A program made the position numbers and the translations under genes. Positions 54,023-63,700 of a stretch of DNA of 64,000 bases are shown in pieces. Under the pieces are notes generated by a model. It was given only the letters and a program-made list of their open reading frames with translations, was not told where the DNA came from and did not search any database. How positions within the stretch are numbered: position 1 is the first letter of the stretch; every line of letters starts with the position of its first letter. Origin of the DNA: Hydrogenophilales bacterium 28-61-23 (GTDB lineage Bacteria > Pseudomonadota > Gammaproteobacteria > Burkholderiales > Thiobacillaceae); assembly GCA_002281555.1 (NCBI GenBank), contig NCGJ01000015.1, forward strand, positions 1 to 64,000. Reading direction: 5' to 3'.

Positions 54023-55189
54023 ATGGACATTAATGAAATAAAACAGATTCCAGACGGTGTGCGTGTGCTGGAAGAACTTGCCGCGCAGTGCAACGGCAGC
54101 GACTTGGGCGTCGAGGATTTTCTTGTGGAACTTGGCAACATGCTTGGCCCCGGCGCGCGCCAGTTGGTCATGCGTTTGATCGAGGAACGCAACACGACTC
54201 GGCAGAAGCGCGCCGGCCTCAATGAGGACATCGTCGGCGCTGAGGCGGGCTTGCGCGAGGTGATGGCGGCGGTGCGGCAGGTTGCGCGCGCCGATGCGCC
54301 GGTGCTGATCCTGGGCGAAACCGGCACCGGCAAGGAGGTGGTTGCGCGCGCTTTGCATGCGCACTCGCGGCGAGCCAACGGCCCGATATTGCGCGTCAAC
54401 TGCGGCGCCATTCCGCCCGAGCTGATCGACTCCGAACTGTTCGGCCACGAACGTGGCAGCTTTACCGGTGCGCTGGGCACGCGCAAAGGCTGGTTTGAGC
54501 GCGCCGATGGCGGCACCTTGTTCCTCGATGAAGTCGGCGAATTGCCGCTGGCCGCGCAAGTGCGACTGTTACGGGTCTTGCAGGACGGCAGTTTCCAGCG
54601 CGTTGGCGGCGAACGCAGCCTGAATGTCGATGTGCGTCTGGTCGCGGCGACCAATCGGGATTTGCGCCAGACGGTGCGGGACGGCGGTTTTCGGGAAGAC
54701 CTATGGTTTCGCATCGCGGTGTTCCCGATTCCGCTGCCGCCGCTACGCGAGCGTTTGCAGGACATTCCCGCCCTGGCGGCGCATTTTTCGCTGCGTGCCG
54801 CCGAACGCCTGGGGCTGCCGCCGCGCATGCCGGACGCCGCCGATCTGGCCTTGCTGGCGGCGTATGCCTGGCCCGGCAATATTCGCGAACTGGCCTCGGT
54901 GATCGAACGTGCCGCCATTCTGGGCGATGGCCGTCGTCTGGAAGTCTCACGCGCATTGGGCGTGTCGTCGCCGCTCGGTGCTGATTTGTCTCCGCGGGTT
55001 GCCAATCGGCCGCTATCCAGCTTTGAAGACGCGATCCGTTGCCATATCGAAGCCGCGCTCAACCATTGCCACGGCCGCGTCGAAGGCCCGTTCGGCGCGG
55101 CGTGTCTGCTTGATCTGAACCCGCATACCCTGCGCTCGAAAATGCGCAAGTTGGGCCTGGAGGGGAAACGCTATCGAGCTGGCGATTGA
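54023..55189 (+). CDS. Sigma-54-dependent activator lacking a receiver domain
   Basis: 388 residues from ATG 54023, after AAGGAAATGAA. Only about 70 N-terminal residues precede the AAA+ domain, and they do not look like REC or GAF. Walker A is GETGTGKEVVA, the sigma-54 loop GSFTGAL and Walker B GGTLFLDEVGE. A C-terminal helix-turn-helix follows (GPFGAACLLDLNPHTLRSKMRKLGL). With no receiver it may be controlled by a partner protein, as PspF is, or by level. It diverges from the TauE/SafE gene, whose sigma-54 promoter is its likely target. Confidence 0.93.
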   Translation: MDINEIKQIPDGVRVLEELAAQCNGSDLGVEDFLVELGNMLGPGARQLVMRLIEERNTTRQKRAGLNEDIVGAEAGLREVMAAVRQVARADAPVLILGETGTGKEVVARALHAHSRRANGPILRVNCGAIPPELIDSELFGHERGSFTGALGTRKGWFERADGGTLFLDEVGELPLAAQVRLLRVLQDGSFQRVGGERSLNVDVRLVAATNRDLRQTVRDGGFREDLWFRIAVFPIPLPPLRERLQDIPALAAHFSLRAAERLGLPPRMPDAADLALLAAYAWPGNIRELASVIERAAILGDGRRLEVSRALGVSSPLGADLSPRVANRPLSSFEDAIRCHIEAALNHCHGRVEGPFGAACLLDLNPHTLRSKMRKLGLEGKRYRAGD

Positions 55190-55204
55190 GCGGACGGAAA
55201 CCCT

Positions 55205-56449
55205 TCAGATCAGCAGCCAGCCCAACACCAGTCCACCGGCGACCGCGGCCATGCCGGGGAGAATCCGTCGGGCCAGCGCGCCGCCGCCGATGACGCTGGC
55301 GAGGCCGCTCTTGAAGGCGATGTTGGAAAGCACCGCGAGCAGAATGGCGTTGGCGGTCTGGTCGGATTGCAGGTTGCCGAGGTTGAACAGACGCAGGCTG
55401 GACAGGGTGATGGCGTCGACATCGGTCAGGCCGGAGACCAACGCCACAGCGTAAACACCTTGGCTGCCGACCAGATCGGAGAGCCAGGCGGCGGCGAACA
55501 AGACCGCCGCGTAGAGCAGGCCAAAGCTGAGCGCGGCGCGGATTTCCGTCGGGTTTTTCATCTCGAGCGTGGGCGCGGTGTGCGTGTCGTCGAGCCGACG
55601 CCAGGCCAGATACAGCACGACCAGCCCGGCCAGCGCGCCGCCACCCAGCAGCGTCAGTATCGGTTGCCACAGACCCGGCGCCAGGACGACAACCAGCACG
55701 GACAGACGCACCAGCAAGACCCAGTTGGCGAGCAGGATGACCAGCGCCGCCATGCTCGTGAGATTCGGGGAACTGCGGGCATGGCGCGAGAAGGCCAGTG
55801 TCGTCGCGGTGCTCGACGCAATGCCGCCAAACAGGCCGGTGAGCAAGGTGCCGCGGCGTTGTCCGGCGACGCGCAAGGCGGCATAACCGGCCAGCGACAA
55901 GCCCGCGATCAGTACCACCATCCACCAGATCTGATACGGGTTGAGAGCGTTGTAGGGGCCGTAATCGCGATCCGGCAAAATCGGCAAAATGACGAAGGAA
56001 AGCACAGCGAATTGCAGAATGGAGACCAAGTCCAGGCGTGTCAGGTTGTGGGTGACGCCGCGCAATTCGGGTTTGAAATAGAGCAGGGCGGTGGTCAGGA
56101 TGGCGAGCGTGACTGCCAGTTGTTCCATGTCGTACCAGACCATCGCGCCAAGGCCGTAGCACACGACGACAGCCGCGACCGTGGTGGTGCCGGGATCTTC
56201 CGTTTCGATGTCCTTGAAGTAAGTCGCCACCATCATGCCGCCCATGATCAGCAGGCCGGCGCCCAGTACCCAGGGCGCGCCGGTTTTTTCGGACAGCAAC
56301 GCGCCCAGCGTGCCAGCCAGGGCGACCAGCGCAAAGGTGCGTAATCCGGCGCGCGCGGCGGGCGAACGTTCGCGTTCAAGCCCGATCAGCAGGCCAAGCG
56401 CGAGGCTGGTCAGGAAGGGGTAGAGAGCGGCGAGTTGATTGGTTTGCAT
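55205..56449 (-). CDS. MgtC/DUF4010 membrane protein
   Basis: 414 residues from ATG 56447-56449; the frame extends to 56518. The N-terminal MgtC-like domain has SLALGLLIGLERERSPAARAGLRTFALVAL; the C-terminal DUF4010 domain follows, with repeated GLFGGIASSTATTLAFSRHA and GLTDVDAITLSSLRL motifs. About eleven or twelve membrane segments. Function is not known; transport is likely. Confidence 0.88.
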   Translation of the reverse strand: MQTNQLAALYPFLTSLALGLLIGLERERSPAARAGLRTFALVALAGTLGALLSEKTGAPWVLGAGLLIMGGMMVATYFKDIETEDPGTTTVAAVVVCYGLGAMVWYDMEQLAVTLAILTTALLYFKPELRGVTHNLTRLDLVSILQFAVLSFVILPILPDRDYGPYNALNPYQIWWMVVLIAGLSLAGYAALRVAGQRRGTLLTGLFGGIASSTATTLAFSRHARSSPNLTSMAALVILLANWVLLVRLSVLVVVLAPGLWQPILTLLGGGALAGLVVLYLAWRRLDDTHTAPTLEMKNPTEIRAALSFGLLYAAVLFAAAWLSDLVGSQGVYAVALVSGLTDVDAITLSSLRLFNLGNLQSDQTANAILLAVLSNIAFKSGLASVIGGGALARRILPGMAAVAGGLVLGWLLI

Positions 56450-56579
56450 GTCCTGATTATGGGCAATTTGAGAGTTGGTGCGGACCGTAGATGCGGCGTG
56501 CCAGAGAACCGCCTGCATCGCCCTCGCTTCGCCATTCAGGCGCGGTTTGCAAACACACCGCTTCCTGGATGTATCAGGC

Positions 56580-57188
56580 CTACGCCACCGGAACGGTGTC
56601 CTTGAACGCCGGGCGTTGCATCATGCGGTCGAATAGCTCTGACAATTTCGGGTGCTGGCGACGCCAGTCGATTTCAGGGAAGCGGAAATTCAGGTAGCCC
56701 AACGCGCAACCGACGGCGACGTCGGCCAGACAGAAGAATTCACCGGTGCACCAGTTCTGGTTGCCAAGGTCATCGCTCATCATCTTAAGGCCGGCATCGA
56801 CCTTGCTCAGTTGGCGCTTGATCCAGTCCGCGTCTTGTTTGGACGCCGGACGTTTGCGTTCCAGAAAAACCAGCGCGGCGGCGTCGCAGACGCCATCGGC
56901 GAGGGCTTCCCAGCGCTTCACGGCGATGCGCGGACGCGCGTCTTTCGGCAGCAGGTGGCCGACCGGGCTGACGTGTTCCAGGTATTCGACGATGACGCGG
57001 GAATCGAACAGGGTCTTGCCGTCGTCCAGAACCCACACCGGTACCTTGCCGAGCGGGTTGAAGTTGGGAACCTGTGTTTCTTCGCTCCATGGGGTATCGA
57101 CGACAAATTCATATTCGACGAATTTTTCCGCCGCGACGATGCGCACTTTGCGAACGAACGGGCTGGTGAGGGAACCGATAAGTTTCAT
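56580..57188 (-). CDS. Glutathione S-transferase family protein
   Basis: 202 residues. Thioredoxin-fold N-terminus with the LTSPFVRKVRIVAAEK start and PLGKVPVWVLDDGKTLFDSRVI, followed by an all-helical C-terminal domain (ADVAVGCALGYLNFRFPEID). It resembles the YibF-type bacterial enzymes. The substrate is not predictable. It lies between gltX and the MgtC/DUF4010 gene on the same strand. Confidence 0.92.
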   Translation of the reverse strand: MKLIGSLTSPFVRKVRIVAAEKFVEYEFVVDTPWSEETQVPNFNPLGKVPVWVLDDGKTLFDSRVIVEYLEHVSPVGHLLPKDARPRIAVKRWEALADGVCDAAALVFLERKRPASKQDADWIKRQLSKVDAGLKMMSDDLGNQNWCTGEFFCLADVAVGCALGYLNFRFPEIDWRRQHPKLSELFDRMMQRPAFKDTVPVA

Positions 57189-57257
57189 CTTCTGGGCTAT
57201 GAAAAAACGTTCGACTTGCGGGTAAGCGGGCTCTGATTCTAACGGTCGAGCGCGAAA

Positions 57258-58670
57258 TTACTCCATCGCCGCCAGGATATGAGGCCAGGCGGACTCGAAA
57301 CGGCGCAGGGTTTCCTCGCGGCCGAGCAAGGCGAGGACGTGGTCGATGGCCGGGGTCTGCGCGGTTCCGAACAGGATCAGACGCAGCGGCATGCCGATCT
57401 GGCCCATCTTCAGGCCGAAAGCCTGTGCCGTATCTTTCAGCAACTGGTTGAGCGCGGGGGCCTCCCAGGCCACATTGGCGAAGTCGAGCTTGAGCTGTTC
57501 GAAGGCGGGCAGGGCGGTTTTGGGCAGTTTGGCGCGCAGGTCGTCGGCCGCGGCCAGGGTTTGCTTGAAGTAGATGTGCAGGCCATCGGCCAGCTCTTCG
57601 ACGGTATTGACGCGTTCCTTGACCAGGCCGATGAGACCGGTGATGTTGCCGTTGCCGGTGCTGTCGATGTCTTGCCGCTTCAGGAACGGCTGTACCAGTT
57701 CGGCCAGCCGGGCGTTATCGGCTTCCTTCAGATATTGCTGGTTCAGCCAGGCCAGTTTGCCGCCGTCGAAACGCGCGGCGGAATGGCTGACATGGCCGAC
57801 ATCGAACCATTCGACGAATTGTTCGAGACTGAATTTTTCCTCGTCGCCGTGGCTCCAGCCCAGTCGGGCCAGATAGTTCAACAGCGCTTCGGGCAGAAAA
57901 CCTTCTTCGCGATATTGCAGCACCGAGACCGCGCCATGCCGCTTGGACAGGCGTTCGCCATCGTTGCCGAGAATCATCGGCACATGGCCGTAGGTCGGGA
58001 TCGGTGCGCCCAGCGCCATGAGAATGTTGATCTGGCGCGGCGTGTTGTTGACGTGGTCGTCGCCGCGAATGACATGGCTGATGCGCATATCCCAATCGTC
58101 GACGACGACGCCGAAGTTGTAGGTCGGCACGCCATCGCCGCGCACGATGACCAGATCGTCCAGTTCGGCATTGGCGACCGAAATCGGGCCTTTGATCATG
58201 TCGTTGAAGGTGACCACACCTTCCGCCGGTGTTCTAAAGCGGACCACCGGGGTCACTCCGCCTGGCGGATTCGGCAGAACCTTGCCGGCTTCCGGCCGCC
58301 AGCGTCCGTCGTAACGCGGTTTGTCGCCGCGCGCCTTCTGCGCTTCGCGCATGGCATCGAGCTCGTCCTTGCTGGCATAGCAGTAATAGGCGTGGCCTTC
58401 TTCCAGCAATTGATCGACCACCTCCTTGTACCGTTCCATGCGCTGCATCTGGTAGTACGGGCCTTCGTCCCAGTCGATGCCCAGCCAGGCCATGCCGTCG
58501 AGGATGGCCTGTACGGAGGCCTGGGTGGAACGTTCCTGATCGGTATCTTCGACACGCAGGATGAATTCGCCGCCCATCTTGCGGGCGTAAGCCCAGGAAA
58601 ACAGCGCTGTACGCGCGCCGCCGATGTGCAGATAACCGGTCGGGGAGGGGGCGAAACGGGTACGGACCAT
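57258..58670 (-). CDS. gltX: Glutamyl-tRNA synthetase
   Basis: 470 residues, class I synthetase. HIGH-type motif in RFAPSPTGYLHIGGARTALF and KMSKS-type motif in DGERLSKRHGAVSVL. The anticodon-binding C-terminal half is complete. It charges tRNA-Glu with glutamate. The ATG is at 58668-58670. Confidence 0.97.
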   Translation of the reverse strand: MVRTRFAPSPTGYLHIGGARTALFSWAYARKMGGEFILRVEDTDQERSTQASVQAILDGMAWLGIDWDEGPYYQMQRMERYKEVVDQLLEEGHAYYCYASKDELDAMREAQKARGDKPRYDGRWRPEAGKVLPNPPGGVTPVVRFRTPAEGVVTFNDMIKGPISVANAELDDLVIVRGDGVPTYNFGVVVDDWDMRISHVIRGDDHVNNTPRQINILMALGAPIPTYGHVPMILGNDGERLSKRHGAVSVLQYREEGFLPEALLNYLARLGWSHGDEEKFSLEQFVEWFDVGHVSHSAARFDGGKLAWLNQQYLKEADNARLAELVQPFLKRQDIDSTGNGNITGLIGLVKERVNTVEELADGLHIYFKQTLAAADDLRAKLPKTALPAFEQLKLDFANVAWEAPALNQLLKDTAQAFGLKMGQIGMPLRLILFGTAQTPAIDHVLALLGREETLRRFESAWPHILAAME

Positions 58671-58771
58671 GATCGGAAAATGGAATGGAAAGACCGCGAT
58701 TTTACGCGCCTAAACCCGGAAAAAAGCCTTTGACCGGGGTGTCCGGCCTCTTTAGAATGCGCGCCTCTTTC

Positions 58772-58846
58772 GGGCAGTTAGCTCAGCGGTAGAGCACCGC
58801 CTTCACACGGCGGGGGTCACAGGTTCGAACCCCGTACTGCCCACCA
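58772..58846 (+). tRNA. tRNA-Val (anticodon CAC)
   Basis: Cloverleaf: acceptor GGGCAGT/ACTGCCC, D arm GCTC-AGCGGTA-GAGC, anticodon arm CCGCC-TTCACAC-GGCGG with CAC at positions 34-36, T arm with GGTTCGAACCCC, and encoded CCA at the 3' end. It reads GUG codons. The accessory genes begin just downstream, so its 3' end is a possible integration site. Confidence 0.96.
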
Positions 58847-58878
58847 GATTCATGATCGAATTCAGATTGTCCAAGTCA

Positions 58879-58910
58879 AGCGAAAAGCCGCCCCCGGGCG
58901 GCTTTTCGCT
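58879..58910 (+). terminator. Intrinsic terminator after tRNA-Val
   Basis: AGCGAAAAGCCGCC / GGCGGCTTTTCGCT with a CCCG loop, followed by TTT. It lies 33 bases after the tRNA. Confidence 0.85.
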
Positions 58911-58944
58911 TTTGCGGACTCAAGCCTGACCATGGAGGCATTCC

Positions 58945-59268
58945 ATGTTCAAAAACATATTGGTGCCTATAGATTGCGGTGAACTTTCCAATGCGGCGGT
59001 CAGGCAAGCCTGTTGCTTCGCCAAGGAAGCCGGCGCGGCTGACGTTTTATTACGCGAAACCCGGATATTTGCCTGACTATCTTTCCGGCGAACCCGTCAT
59101 GGGCCTTGCCGGCATCGATCCCGCCTTCATCGCTGCGGTCAGAGCAAGGCGTGCGATCTCATCATCATGGTGTCACCTTGCCGCAGCCGTGCACACGCGC
59201 TATCGCTCGGGTCGGAAATCCAGAAGGCTCTGACCCATTGCAGGATTCCGGTGCTGGTTTATCGCTAG
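58945..59268 (+). pseudogene. Universal stress protein (UspA family), frameshifted
   Basis: ATG 58945 begins MFKNILVPIDCGELSNAAVR, a UspA N-terminus, but the frame stops at about 59073. The next piece of the family, FYYAKPGYLPDYLSGEPVMG and on, lies in another frame. The C-terminal piece CDLIIMVSPCRSRAHALSLG, then SEIQKALTHCRIPVLVYR and TAG at 59266-59268, lies in a third alignment with part of the middle missing. At least two indels and a deletion have destroyed it. It sits between tRNA-Val and the accessory ATPases. Confidence 0.85.
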
Positions 59269-59440
59269 CGTATCCAGTGGTGCAATTGCTGTTTGCGCTT
59301 GCTGCTGGGCGGACGTGCGTAATGGAGAAAGTCGATCGCTACGCCGGTATCCGGCATGCACGCCATAGGGATCAGTCAGAAATCCTTTTGCACAATGGCT
59401 TATCAACAAGGGCTTGTTATTGCCCAGATTGAAATTTATA

Positions 59441-59464
59441 TTTATGAGTAAATTAACTCATAAA
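59441..59464. promoter_or_regulatory. AT-rich palindrome upstream of the AAA ATPase gene
   Basis: TTTATGAGT, AAATTA, ACTCATAAA: perfect 9-base arms ending 9 bases before ATG 59474. The position suggests an operator covering the promoter and start region, possibly for self-repression. The surrounding 60 bases are far more AT-rich than the rest of the window. Confidence 0.6.
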
Positions 59465-59473
59465 GTTAAATAG

Positions 59474-60730
59474 ATGTCTTTCGAACGCCACCATTCACTG
59501 ACCCTGCGTCATCGGCTGAATGAACCGCCGACCTTCATGATTGTCGTCGCAGGCCCCCGCCAGGTCGGCAAGAGCACACTGGTACGTCAAGTGCTCGCTG
59601 GGCGGCCAGCAACTTTCGCCGCTGTGGATCAGCCACTTGCCGAGACGCTTGATCCCTTTGGTTCCAAGGCAGAGAGCGTGTTGTCCGCGCAGCCTATTCC
59701 TGGTGCCGCCCCGACCGCCGAGTGGCTGGTGCAGCAGTGGGCACAAGGCCGTGCCAGAGCAAGGGTGCTGCCGGAAGGTCAGTCCTATGCCCTGGCCATC
59801 GATGAAATCCAGAAAATTCCGCGTTGGTCCGAGGTGGTCAAAGGCTTGTGGGACGCGGACCGCGCCGAAGGCCTCGCCATGCATGTCATTCTGCTCGGTT
59901 CATCGCCCTGGCTGATGCAGAAAGGACTGACGGAAAGCCTGGCCGGGCGTTACGAGCCAATACGCATGACGCATTGGTCGTATCCGGAAATGCAGGAGGC
60001 CTTCGATTTCTCCCTCGACGAGTACATCTACTTCGGTGGTTATCCTGGCAGCGCCGGCCTGATCCACGATGAGCGCCGCTGGCGCGAATATGTGCGTAGC
60101 GCGCTGATCCACCCGAACATCGAAAAAGACATCCTCCAGATGACGCGTGTGGACAAGCCTGCCCTGCTCAAGACTTTGTTCGAACTGGGCTGTGCCTATT
60201 CCGGGCAAATCATCTCCTACACCAAGCTGCAAGGGCAGCTCCAGGATGCCGGAAACACGGTGACCCTGGCGCATTACCTCGATCTACTCTCGCAGGCGGG
60301 GCTGCTCACCGGGCTGCCCAAGTATGCCGGGCAGAAACACCGTCAACGCGCCTCCAGCCCCAAGCTCAACGCGCTCAATACCGCCCTGATCTCGGCGCTG
60401 GGCGGATATACCTTCGCGGAAGCGCGCAACGACCGGAGTTACTGGGGCAGGCTGGTTGAAAGCGCCGTCGGCGCCCATTTATGCAATACCGCAGCCGACG
60501 ACTGCCAGGTGCAGTACTGGCGCGAAAGCCCGGATGAAGTGGATTTCGTGCTGAGCAATGGTCGGAAATTGATCGCCATCGAGGTCAAGAGCGGCACGGG
60601 GTTCGCAAAGCCAAAGGGACTGACCGCCTTCACGGAGAAATTCAGTACCTCACGAGGCTTCATCGTCGGCGAGGGAGGTATCCCGTTGACAGAATTCCTG
60701 TCTCGCCCGGCTGCGGATTGGCTGGAGTGA
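59474..60730 (+). CDS. AAA ATPase of the AAA_14 / DUF4143 family
   Basis: 418 residues. Walker A is GPRQVGKSTLVRQVL (about 27-41) and Walker B YALAIDEIQKIPRWSEVVKG. The DUF4143 part follows with ALLKTLFELGCAYSGQIISY, LQGQLQDAGNTVTLAHYLDL and a nuclease-like end (SPDEVDFVLSNGRKLIAIEV then KSG). That E-V-D...EVKSG pattern resembles a PD-(D/E)xK site and is usual in the family. Biological role is unknown; such genes are common in accessory regions. ATG 60735 of the next gene is 4 bases past its stop. Confidence 0.9.
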   Translation: MSFERHHSLTLRHRLNEPPTFMIVVAGPRQVGKSTLVRQVLAGRPATFAAVDQPLAETLDPFGSKAESVLSAQPIPGAAPTAEWLVQQWAQGRARARVLPEGQSYALAIDEIQKIPRWSEVVKGLWDADRAEGLAMHVILLGSSPWLMQKGLTESLAGRYEPIRMTHWSYPEMQEAFDFSLDEYIYFGGYPGSAGLIHDERRWREYVRSALIHPNIEKDILQMTRVDKPALLKTLFELGCAYSGQIISYTKLQGQLQDAGNTVTLAHYLDLLSQAGLLTGLPKYAGQKHRQRASSPKLNALNTALISALGGYTFAEARNDRSYWGRLVESAVGAHLCNTAADDCQVQYWRESPDEVDFVLSNGRKLIAIEVKSGTGFAKPKGLTAFTEKFSTSRGFIVGEGGIPLTEFLSRPAADWLE

Positions 60731-60734
60731 ATCG

Positions 60735-63700
60735 ATGACGCTGGTATCTCGCCGCGCTCGCAAGGTAGAAGACCCAAGTGTGAGCCTGGCCGAGCATTTG
60801 CCCGAAGACATCCAGACCTTCCGCGATCTTCCAGCTTGGGTGCTGCTGGCTGAACCGGGTGCCGGGAAGACCACGGCATTCGAGGCGGAAGCCGAGGCTA
60901 CGGGCGGGAAATACCTGCGAATTGCCGAGTTCATCGACACCGATCCGGACGAAGACTGGCGGGGCAAGACACTGTTCCTCGATGGCCTGGACGAAATCCG
61001 CGCCGGTACTGGCAGCGATAGCGCTCTCCTGCGAACACGCAACCAGCTCAAACGATTGGGCATCCCGCCGTTCCGTGTTGCCTGCCGCGCCGCCGATTGG
61101 TATGGCAGCACCGATGCCGAAGACCTCAAGTCGGCTTCAGCCGATGGACGGATCGCGGTGTTGCAACTCGAACCGCTGGGGGATGAAGACATCCTCACCC
61201 TCTTGCGCGACAACCATGGCGTGCCTGACCCCCATGCCTTTGTCGAAAAGGCTGAGCGGCTTGGTGTTGAGGGTCTGCTCGGCAACCCGCAGACCTTGGG
61301 CCTGCTGGCACAGGCGACCCGGAGTGAAGATGGATTGACAACCCAATGGCCGGAAACTCGCGCAGAAATCTTCCGACTGGCCTGCGAAAAACTTGCCGAA
61401 GAGTCCAACAAACGGCATCGCGACAAGGCCCGCGCCCGACCCCGTTCCGTGGCAAGCATTCTCGACGCCGCTGGCCAACTCTGCGCCGTGCTGCTCCTGT
61501 CCGACCAGACCGGGATCGCGCTTGACCCGGCTCGTGTTGGCGCGCGCTTCATCCAACTCGATAGTAGTGCACCTTCGGATTTTGAAGCGGCCGCCCAAGC
61601 CGTGCGCAGCAAGCTGTTTCGTCAGGAGGGTGTAGAGCGGTTCGTGCCCAGTCACCGTAGCGTGGCCGAATACCTCGCCGCGCGCTGGCTGGCGCGGCAA
61701 ATCGACAACGCTGGCCTGCCTCTGGGGCGTGTATTGAATCTGTTGCTGGGCCAGGACGGCCGCACGGTTGCCGGTTTGCGCGGTCTGTACGCCTGGCTGG
61801 CCCTGCACAGCCAGAAAGCGCGTCCGGCTCTGATCGAAGCCGACCCATTGACAGTGGTGCTTTACGGCGACGTCAAGCCGATGCCGACCCAGGACAAACG
61901 CAGACTGCTCGATGGACTCCGCCGCGAAGCCGAGAACTACCACGGGTTTCGTTGGGGTGTGCACACTACGCACCCCTTCGGCGCCTTGGCCGATCCCGAG
62001 CTACGCGATGATTTCCTGGCTGCCCTGCAGGCGCAGGAACGCGATGACGCCAACCAGGCGTTTGTGGATTGTGTGCTCGACATTCTTTCTGAGGGGGGGA
62101 AGTTTCCGGCACTGGTGCCCGTCATGGAGCAAGTCGTCCGCGACCCCAGCCGCAAGTCCGTGATCAGGAAAGACGCCCTCAAAATATGGCTGCGATGGGA
62201 TGCTTCTCCCCAGTCGGAACTGGCCTTGCTCAACGACATCACGACAGGGCGAGTGGCCGACGAGGACGACGAGTTGGCTGGCATCCTGCTGCGGCAGCTT
62301 TACCCGGAACAGATTGCGCCTGAATCCTTGTTTCAGCATTTGCATCGACCCAAGCAAACCAACTTGATAGGAATCTATTTGTGGTTCTGGGAGGAAGTAT
62401 TGCCAGACAAAGCGCCGGAACAGCAGCTACCGGCACTGCTTGACGATCTTGTCGAACATCCAGAGCGCGTTTGTTCAGATGACATGCGAATGCGCGGCCT
62501 TCATGAAATGGCGGATGCACTGCTCACGCGTGCTATCACCCTTTTCGGGGATGCGATCAGCGACGAGCGCTTATTTGCATGGTTGGGAATCGGCACCAGA
62601 AAACATGGTGGCATAGCGCGTGAGGACAAAGCGAAACAAACGATTTCCGAATGGATGGGAAGCCATCCGGAGCGCTACAAAGCGCTACTGGCACACTGTT
62701 TCAAACAGTGTGAAAGCCAGGAGCACGCCGGATATTGCGCGCGCTCCCAAACCCTGCGCCTGCAAAATGCCGCCCCGCCGAAAGACATGGGTCTATGGCA
62801 TCTCGAACAGGCCGACAAGACCGTCAACAATGAGCTTACCCAGCTTCATTTGATAAATGCGGTGAATGCGCTTATCCACCAACGCGGAATGGAGGGTCTG
62901 TCACTGGAGCTAATCGAGACTTGGGCCGCGACACACCCTGACTGCCAGCACTTGCTCGAACCCCTGTTGGCTTGGGAAATCGATCCATGGCGTATTGAGG
63001 ATGCAGCCAACAGGATTTCGCACGAACAGGAAAAACGGGAAGCCAGACGAACTACCACCGCCAGATTGCAGGCCAAGTTACAAGAAATCCAATCAGGCAC
63101 GGCCCGGGTCGATCTGATGCACCAGCTCGCCGGTGTCTGGATGGACCTGTACCTCGACACGCGCGGTGACACCCCAGCGGAACGCTTCGACAATTATTGC
63201 GAAAACGGTCCGGAGATTTTGGCGATGGCGGAAACTGGTTTCCGCCGTTGTCCCCTGCGTGACGATCTGCCGACGGTGGACGCCATCGTCGATCTCGCGA
63301 TCAAACAACAGGAACACTTCATTCGCCGCCCCTGCTTGGTGGGCATGGAATTGCGCTGGCGGGATGGCGAGGAAGAAATCAATGCGCTGCCGGATGAGAC
63401 GCTGCGTCGCATGCTGGCCTTCCGTCTGACCGATGGCACCGGGAACACGCCGGATTGGTTCCTCTATCTTGTGCGGCAACGCCCCGAGTTGGTGGCTGAA
63501 GTCTTGATCGACTATGCGAACAGCACCCTGAAAGTGGGCAAGGAGCATGTCGATAGCCTCTACGCGCTGGAACATGATTCCACCTATCACGCTGTTGCGC
63601 TTGTCGCCGCGCCAGCCCTGTTGGCAAGCTTTCCGGTCCGGGCGCGCAGCGGGCAATTGCATCATCTGGAAAATCTGCTCAAGGCAACGTTGCGCTATGC

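Noticed and set aside
58836-58846. Attachment-site duplication of the tRNA-Val 3' end
   Set aside because: No second copy of the tRNA 3' sequence was found within the window; it could lie beyond 64000.
58979-59233. 84-residue frame after tRNA-Val as an independent gene
   Set aside because: Its middle is the displaced central piece of the decayed universal stress protein.
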